Source of the DNA: an uncultured Chlorobiota bacterium
GTDB taxonomy: Bacteria > Bacteroidota > Bacteroidia > Bacteroidales > JAADGE01
Direction: 5' to 3'
Assembly: GCA_947311265.1 (NCBI GenBank)
Contig: CAMZKQ010000176.1
Span: 1 to 12,214, forward strand
DNA length: 12,214 nt
Shown here: positions 8,688 to 12,214 of the stretch, piece by piece
How the letters are laid out: each line of letters starts with the position of its first letter
Numbering within the stretch: the first letter of the stretch is position 1
Program-made: the position numbers and the translations under genes
The notes under the pieces: generated by a model
Seen by the model: the letters and a program-made list of their open reading frames with translations, nothing else
Told to the model about the DNA's origin: nothing
Database searches by the model: none

Positions 8688-9411
8688 TTGCTTTTTTTGT
8701 TTTTATCTTATCCCAAGCCACCACCCGAACGCCTTTTGAGTAGTGTATTTTATCTGGGGTGTTATTTATTAGGTGTTTAAATCTTGAATAATTTAAGCTA
8801 AGCTGTTCAATATTGAGTTGGTTTATTGCCCACTCTTGGTGGTGAATTTCGTAGGCATTTATTGAGTTTTTACTGTCTTGAAAAAGGGCATAGCGTTCCG
8901 TTAGCCATTTATCAATTGGTGCTTTGCTAGTAAGTTTTTTCCCAATGCTGTATTTTATGTTAAGTTCGTCTTTATATTCAGAGTTATTTGAGTGAAAAGT
9001 GTTTTCGGTTCGGTTCATTTTTGAATAGCGGTAGGGCAGTTCTGATATTTTTGCTGCCAGTTTGCAAGATAGCTTTGTACCGCCTTCAATGCTCAGGAAA
9101 TAGACACCAGCTTTTCCTTTAAAGTTTACATAAGTTCGGATATTTATTTCGTCAAAATTAGAAATTGGTGGCAAGGATATTAAGTGTTTAGGGCGCATTT
9201 TTTCCATTGTAAAGGCCACTACCGAAACCCAAGGTTGCCCTTCAAAAAGGTCAATTTCCATTTCCTTTGGTACGAGGTGTTCTAGGTCTTCTGGTTTTAC
9301 TTTCCAGTGGAGAAATAGGGCCTTGTTCCATTCTTGGTAAAATTTCCAAGGGGAATTGGGGGGCATTGTCGCCCTGTGTTCTGTTGTGTTAATCCAGTCA
9401 GCTATTTTCAT
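8674..9411 (-). CDS. DUF2071 (YqjF-like, COG3361) family protein
   Basis: A 245-residue soluble protein of the DUF2071 family. Family marks are the start region PWKFYQEWNKALFLHW (21-36), LEHLVPKEMEIDLFEGQPWVSVV (43-65), RPKHLISLPPISNFDEINIRTYV (73-95) with the conserved N-R-T-Y-V, GVYFLSIEG (102-110) and LPYRYSKM (125-132). The family is described as an uncharacterised beta-rich fold related to acetoacetate decarboxylase-like proteins; no catalytic role can be given here. Length is normal. Its ATG overlaps the stop of the upstream gene in an ATGA arrangement (4 bases), which suggests translational coupling, and its end overlaps the CheB-like gene by 14 bases. Confidence 0.88.
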   Translation of the reverse strand: MKIADWINTTEHRATMPPNSPWKFYQEWNKALFLHWKVKPEDLEHLVPKEMEIDLFEGQPWVSVVAFTMEKMRPKHLISLPPISNFDEINIRTYVNFKGKAGVYFLSIEGGTKLSCKLAAKISELPYRYSKMNRTENTFHSNNSEYKDELNIKYSIGKKLTSKAPIDKWLTERYALFQDSKNSINAYEIHHQEWAINQLNIEQLSLNYSRFKHLINNTPDKIHYSKGVRVVAWDKIKTKKANEQL

Positions 9412-10400
9412 TGTATTTGGCTTATAAACTGTTGTAATTGAGTGTTTGAGTTGCCATAGCTTACAATTTTGATGTCTAAAGCTGTGTGTTTAAATTTTTG
9501 TATTGTTTTTTGTATGGATTCTAGTATCCAGTTTGGTTTGTTCCCAAATGCACCACCACCAACAAGAGTGAGGAAAACTTTGTTTGAGTTATATTTTTTT
9601 AGATTTATTAAAGCAGCATAAAGCGTTGCCTCGTAAGTGGCTTCTAAAATTATTCGGGCAAAAGCCGCCCATTCAAAAGGGGGAATAGTGGAATATGCCA
9701 CTGGCAATGCAGAGCAATATATCTGAGAAACTCGCTGTTTATTATCGGAAATAGTTACTTCTGTATCCCACTGTATGCCTACTTTTAACTTGCCTTTTAG
9801 TTGTTCTCGTTCGTTGCTATTAAGTGCTTTCAGTTTTTTGTTGATTATTGATAAGCCACTTTTGCTGGGTAAGGCATAGCCATTTTGCATAGTCCAGAGT
9901 TGTTGCTTTTCGTTACCTAATGCCTCTCCAATTAACTCTAAACAGTCGATTTGTTGGTTGGCAGTTTGCCCAATTTGGGCATTTATTTTCACAAAATAAT
10001 TCCGATACATAGTGCCTGCACCGCAGGCAATTGCACAGGCTGGGCCTTGTGTATAGTCCTTTTCGTAGCCATCAATACCTTGTTCTGGTGTTGTGTTTGG
10101 GCTAATCATTTCTAGCAAGTTAAATTGAGAGGCGGCTTGAAATAGGGCGTTTTTGTTTCCCTTTTGCAAGTGCAATTGTTGTACATCTGCAACAATTTCC
10201 GATACGCTTATTTTGTTAGCAGACTGGGCTATTGTGGGGCTAGTCAATTTTAAATGTTCTAAAGTGCAAATTTCTAGCTGCCCAAAGTGTAGTTTCCGCT
10301 GGTTTATTTTTGAAACAAAATAATTGTCCTTAACCATGAGGTTTTTCCTTACATTCTCGGCTGTTTTTTCTTCAAATCCTGTAAGCATTTTAAACCACAT
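9408..10400 (-). CDS. Putative macrodomain/PARG-like protein (ADP-ribose-related fold, tentative)
   Basis: A 330-residue soluble protein that opens the minus-strand operon. Its conserved-looking blocks are KNALFQAASQFNLLEM (84-98), TPEQGIDGYEKDYTQGPACAIACGAGTMYRNYF (104-136), QIYCSALPVAYS (226-237), FARIILEATYEATLYAALIN (248-267) and FLTLVGGGAFGNKPNWI (277-292) followed by IKIVSYG. The last block resembles the glycine-rich phosphate-binding loop and following helix of macrodomains, and its G-x-G-A-F-G spacing resembles the C-terminal motif of PARG-type ADP-ribose glycohydrolases. From this I infer an ADP-ribose-binding or hydrolysing protein, but the catalytic GGG-x6-8-QEE motif of canonical PARG is not seen. 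The ATG at 10400 is used; M5 is an alternative. The stop is TGA, followed two codons later by TAG. Coding status is sure, the fold is a moderate guess, the activity unproven. Confidence 0.72.
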   Translation of the reverse strand: MWFKMLTGFEEKTAENVRKNLMVKDNYFVSKINQRKLHFGQLEICTLEHLKLTSPTIAQSANKISVSEIVADVQQLHLQKGNKNALFQAASQFNLLEMISPNTTPEQGIDGYEKDYTQGPACAIACGAGTMYRNYFVKINAQIGQTANQQIDCLELIGEALGNEKQQLWTMQNGYALPSKSGLSIINKKLKALNSNEREQLKGKLKVGIQWDTEVTISDNKQRVSQIYCSALPVAYSTIPPFEWAAFARIILEATYEATLYAALINLKKYNSNKVFLTLVGGGAFGNKPNWILESIQKTIQKFKHTALDIKIVSYGNSNTQLQQFISQIQ

Positions 10401-10444
10401 TTTCTATTTGATTTTAGAGTTAATATTTAATAGTGTAAACCTTA

Positions 10445-10452
10445 CAAAGTTA
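10445..10452 (-). promoter_or_regulatory. Candidate -7 box for the five-gene minus-strand operon
   Basis: On the minus strand this reads TAACTTTG, a full match to the Bacteroidota -7 pattern TAnnTTTG. It ends 44 bases before the ATG at 10400, a reasonable leader length. I see no TTG at the expected -33 distance (the position holds ATG), so this is only half a promoter by motif. Confidence 0.4.
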
Positions 10453-10503
10453 AAAAAATACTATACATTTCTATACTGATAATTTATTTTATTTTTCTTG
10501 AGC

Positions 10504-10532
10504 AAAAAAAAGAGTCTGAAAAAGACTCTTTT
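10504..10532 (-). terminator. Rho-independent terminator of the HTH/coiled-coil gene
   Basis: The arms AAAAGAGTC (10508-10516) and GACTCTTTT (10524-10532) pair over 9 bp around a 7-base loop. Read on the minus strand, the hairpin runs directly into a run of eight T (10511-10504), the classical terminator layout. It starts 38 bases after the stop of the 10571-11290 gene. It separates that gene from the operon beginning at 10400. The opposite strand also has a short T run, so some bidirectional activity is possible. Confidence 0.85.
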
Positions 10533-10570
10533 ATGTTTAAAATGCTAAGCTAATTAATTTGCAATTTTGC

Positions 10571-11290
10571 TTACATTGTTGTTCTGTACAAGACATAGAT
10601 GAACAAAATAAGTGCTATTGCAGAAGCAGAGTAGCCTATGATTTGTTGCATTAGCATTTTTTTATTTTCTTCTAGCCTGTTACTTTTGGGGGCTTCCTCA
10701 TTTTTTTCTTCTGCTGCTGTTTGCCCAATAACAAAATCTTGTACATCGTTAATTGCAGATAATTCCCTTTCGTAGTTAATGGCCGAGTCGGTCATTTCTG
10801 CAAGCTCATGGTGGCTTTCGAGTAGGTCTTCTTTTAGTTTCTGAATTTCTTTTATCTTAGCATCAATTGCTTTGTCGTAAGTTTTTGTAAGTTGCTCAAT
10901 TTTCTCATCTTTTTTCTGCATTTGATTAATCAACTCCGTTTTGTCGATAAGCTCGTGCACCTCTGCTGCATCTTCTTCTTTAAGCTCTTCAATTTTATTT
11001 TTTTTGTTTTGAAGGTCGCTTTTTAAGTTATTTAGCTCAACAGTAAGCCCTGTAATTTCAAGGTTCTTTTCAGAAATGGTTTTTAATAGTGCTTCGCTAC
11101 CATTGCTTCCGTTTATGGAAATCACTTTTATAGTGTCTGGGTATTGCTTGGTTAAAAAAACGTGGTCTATCAAAAATTTATTATTTTCTTTTTTAATAAA
11201 TTTTGTGGCTTCGTTTTTTTGGCACAATCGGTGGATTGTTGTTTGGCTTTTTCCACTTGCCAAAATGGCTTCTTTTACAGTTAAAAACAT
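10571..11290 (-). CDS. HTH, coiled-coil, tail-anchored membrane protein
   Basis: A 239-residue protein of unusual layout. Residues 1-45 look like a small helix-turn-helix of the MerR/excisionase kind: MFLTVKEAILASGKSQTTIHRLCQKNEATKF, followed by a wing-like KKENNKFLIDHVFL, with the pattern of a TVKEAA first helix and a recognition helix around SQTTIHRLCQ. Residues about 65-185 form a long charged coiled coil (ITGLTVELNNLKSDLQNKKNKIEELKEE, KEIQKLKEDLLESHHELAEM). Residues about 190-212 are a polar linker, and 215-236 a single hydrophobic helix (IIGYSASAIALILFIYVLY) ending in RTTM, a tail anchor. I infer a DNA-binding protein held at the inner membrane by its C-terminus, with the coiled coil mediating oligomerisation. 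The N-terminal half recalls plasmid replication-associated HTH/coiled-coil proteins, but the membrane anchor is different. It has no Trp codon. No close family recognised. Confidence 0.85.
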   Translation of the reverse strand: MFLTVKEAILASGKSQTTIHRLCQKNEATKFIKKENNKFLIDHVFLTKQYPDTIKVISINGSNGSEALLKTISEKNLEITGLTVELNNLKSDLQNKKNKIEELKEEDAAEVHELIDKTELINQMQKKDEKIEQLTKTYDKAIDAKIKEIQKLKEDLLESHHELAEMTDSAINYERELSAINDVQDFVIGQTAAEEKNEEAPKSNRLEENKKMLMQQIIGYSASAIALILFIYVLYRTTM

Positions 11291-11416
11291 ATCTCAGATT
11301 ATTAATTTAGGGGGTTTGAATTTAGAAATCAATGTAAAGCGTTATATACAATCTTTCCATTTGATTTTCTGATTACAAATAAAAAGAAAATAATTGGAAT
11401 TATAAAATTTTATTAC

Positions 11417-11443
11417 AAAAAAGTTATCAACAACTTGTTAATA
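11417..11443 (-). terminator. Possible terminator / imperfect palindrome downstream of the TGA-containing ORF
   Basis: Bases 11425-11443 form a 19-base imperfect palindrome centred on 11434 (AACAA, C, TTGTT with TAT/ATA flanks). As minus-strand RNA it can fold into an 8-bp stem (one U-G pair) with an AGU loop, followed two bases later by six U (11422-11417). That suits a weak rho-independent terminator for the frame ending at 11490. The stem is AT-rich, and the same symmetry would equally suit a protein operator for the HTH protein encoded downstream. Bases 11424-11432 also match a DnaA box (TTATCCACA) with one mismatch. Confidence 0.4.
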
Positions 11444-11444
11444 T

Positions 11445-11463
11445 ATAGGTATTCAAATACTAT
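11445..11463. repeat. Second 19-base inverted repeat next to the palindrome at 11425-11443
   Basis: ATAGGTAT (11445-11452) and ATACTAT (11457-11463) pair over 7 bp with one bulged G around a TCAA loop. It sits 1 base from the previous palindrome, so two symmetric 19-base elements lie side by side in the 199-base spacer between the HTH gene start (11290) and the stop at 11490. The rest of that spacer shows no gene. The role is unknown: operator pair, terminator pair or chance in AT-rich DNA. Confidence 0.4.
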
Positions 11464-11489
11464 GCCATTAATAGGGCTAATTTTAGTTT

Positions 11490-12065
11490 CTATTGCCTTA
11501 TAAGATTTTGTAAGTAAGTAAACACTATTTTTTTGGTGCAAGCCCTTGATTTTAAATGTATTTTATATATTAATGATTGATTAACAGTTGTTTCTGTGTT
11601 TTCTACTTTTGTAGATGCTTCTTTTTGTTTTGTTTGGGTGGTGAGTGAGGCGAGGGCGGTTTGGGGATTGAAAGTAAACTTTTTTTCAAAATATGATTTC
11701 ATTTTTCAAGCTAATTGTTTTCATTTTATAGGGTCTTGAAATTCTGCAATTTTATCAGTTATTCGGTTGGGGTTTCTTGTTTTTAAAAAATCTATAAAAT
11801 TATTTTTATTAAACAATCCTATAATTGGGAAATTAATGTTTTTTATTACTTCTTGTGTAAATTTAATTGAATCTATATTTTTTCATTGTAATTTTTTAAA
11901 TAATTGTAAACCTGCAAGCATTTCATTTTTTCCTTGTTCTGTTGTTTCATCGTATTTTGCATCAAGAACATTTTTAAAATCTTTGAAATTTGGGTCGTTT
12001 TGAAATTGTTCCGATACTTTTTGAATTTCTGGATTGTCTATTTTGTTTTGAATATCAACAGCCAT
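11490..12065 (-). CDS. Hypothetical protein frame with three in-frame TGA codons (recoded gene or pseudogene)
   Basis: From ATG at 12063-12065 the frame runs 192 codons to TAG at 11490-11492 with no TAA or TAG. TGA occurs in frame at 11883-11885, 11721-11723 and 11706-11708. Under the standard code only a 60-residue N-terminal piece (MAVDIQNKIDNPEI to FKKLQ, 11883-12065) and a 70-residue C-terminal piece (MKSYFEKKFTF to LIRQ, 11490-11702) are translatable. The middle 53 codons have no ATG or GTG. If TGA is a sense codon the product is 191 residues, Lys/Asn/Ile-rich, with continuous protein-like character across each TGA (KKLQ-x-KNIDSIKF; DPIK-x-KQLA-x-KMKSYF). No TGG occurs in the frame, which fits TGA as Trp. 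All three TGA are followed by AAA. No frameshift is seen. It is more AT-rich than the genes at 1-10400. I recognise no family, signal peptide or membrane segment. Alternatives: nonsense-riddled pseudogene, or TGA read as Gly or Arg. Confidence 0.6.
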
Positions 12066-12097
12066 TTGTAGTATTTTGAAAATAAAATCTTTATGGA

Positions 12098-12125
12098 ATT
12101 ATAAACTTTTAGTATAAAAATGCAA
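12098..12125 (-). promoter_or_regulatory. Possible sigma70-like promoter of the TGA-containing ORF
   Basis: On the minus strand TTGCAT (12125-12120) and a perfect TATAAT (12103-12098) are separated by 16 bases, 32 bases ahead of the ATG at 12065. The -35 half is poor, and TATAAT arises easily in DNA this AT-rich. It resembles the general bacterial -10 box more than the Bacteroidota TAnnTTTG box; a motif match only. Confidence 0.25.
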
Positions 12126-12140
12126 ATTTTGATGAGCAAA

Positions 12141-12167
12141 CCCCTATAATTCCCCTTAACAGGGGAA
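12141..12167. repeat. CCCCT/AGGGG hairpin, likely part of a dispersed intergenic repeat
   Basis: TTCCCCT (12150-12156) and AGGGGAA (12161-12167) form a 7-bp stem with a TAAC loop, preceded by another CCCCTATAA (12141-12149). Neither strand has a T run after the stem, so it is a poor terminator. The layout of tandem CCCCT boxes followed by a GGGG inverted copy resembles short intergenic repeats seen in many Bacteroidota and cyanobacterial genomes. The remaining bases to 12214 are noticeably richer in G+C than 11700-12120 and contain no supported gene; they may be more of the same repeat. Confidence 0.45.
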
Positions 12168-12214
12168 AAATTTGCGGTAAGCCTCGACATAAAGACCAAA
12201 TTTCCTGCCCTGAT

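Noticed and set aside
11424..11432. DnaA-box-like TTATCAACA, considered as part of a replication origin.
   Set aside because: It is a single box with one mismatch, with no cluster of further boxes, iterons or a replication initiator gene nearby.
11767..12003. Plus-strand 78-codon frame (MGFLVFKKSIKLF...) opposite the TGA-containing frame.
   Set aside because: Its hydrophobic, Phe/Leu/Ser-rich composition is what the antisense of a Lys/Asn-rich coding sequence gives; no independent support.
11490..12065. Selenocysteine as the meaning of the three TGA codons.
   Set aside because: Three sites in a short Lys-rich protein with no redox-type CxxU or UxxC context and no obvious stem-loop after each TGA argue against it.

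Overview
The window looks like a chromosomal segment of a Bacteroidota bacterium, probably Cytophagales-like. The DNA is AT-rich. Leaders are A-rich without clear Shine-Dalgarno sequences. At least one leader carries a Bacteroidota-type promoter (TTG, about 20 nt, TAnnTTTG). One large gene has a periplasmic two-component-regulator propeller, a Y_Y_Y domain and a SpoIIE-type phosphatase, an architecture typical of this phylum.

Layout. Bases 1-1287 (+) hold the 3' part of an unrecognised gene that is open through the left edge. After a 236-base leader with promoter candidates comes a 1089-residue propeller/SpoIIE sensor phosphatase (1524-4793, +). It is followed 59 bases later by a full-length ABC exporter of the MsbA/lipid-multidrug type (4853-6673, +). 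These two plus-strand genes converge with a tightly packed minus-strand block that reads from 10400 down to 6686. In transcription order it encodes a protein with macrodomain/PARG-like motifs (tentative), a DUF2071/YqjF protein, a stand-alone CheB-type methylesterase domain, a membrane-anchored GAF-domain protein and a flavin-reductase-like FMN-binding protein. Overlaps of 4 and 14 bases and a 1-base gap argue for one operon. It mixes likely signalling modules (CheB, GAF) with likely redox or nucleotide-metabolite proteins; how they cooperate is not evident from sequence.

Right end. Bases 10401-12214 differ in character. A minus-strand gene (10571-11290) encodes a helix-turn-helix, a long coiled coil and a C-terminal membrane anchor, and ends at a clear rho-independent terminator. 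Upstream lie two adjacent 19-base inverted repeats. Then comes the most unusual feature: a 576-base minus-strand frame (12065 to 11490) with no TAA or TAG but three in-frame TGA codons, each followed by AAA, and no TGG codon. It reads plausibly as one 191-residue lysine-rich protein if TGA is decoded, for example as Trp. All other genes here use the standard code with TGG for Trp. The frame is therefore either a decayed gene hit only by TGA mutations or a recoded, transferred (for example phage-derived) gene. The last 75 bases carry a CCCCT/AGGGG hairpin resembling a dispersed intergenic repeat.
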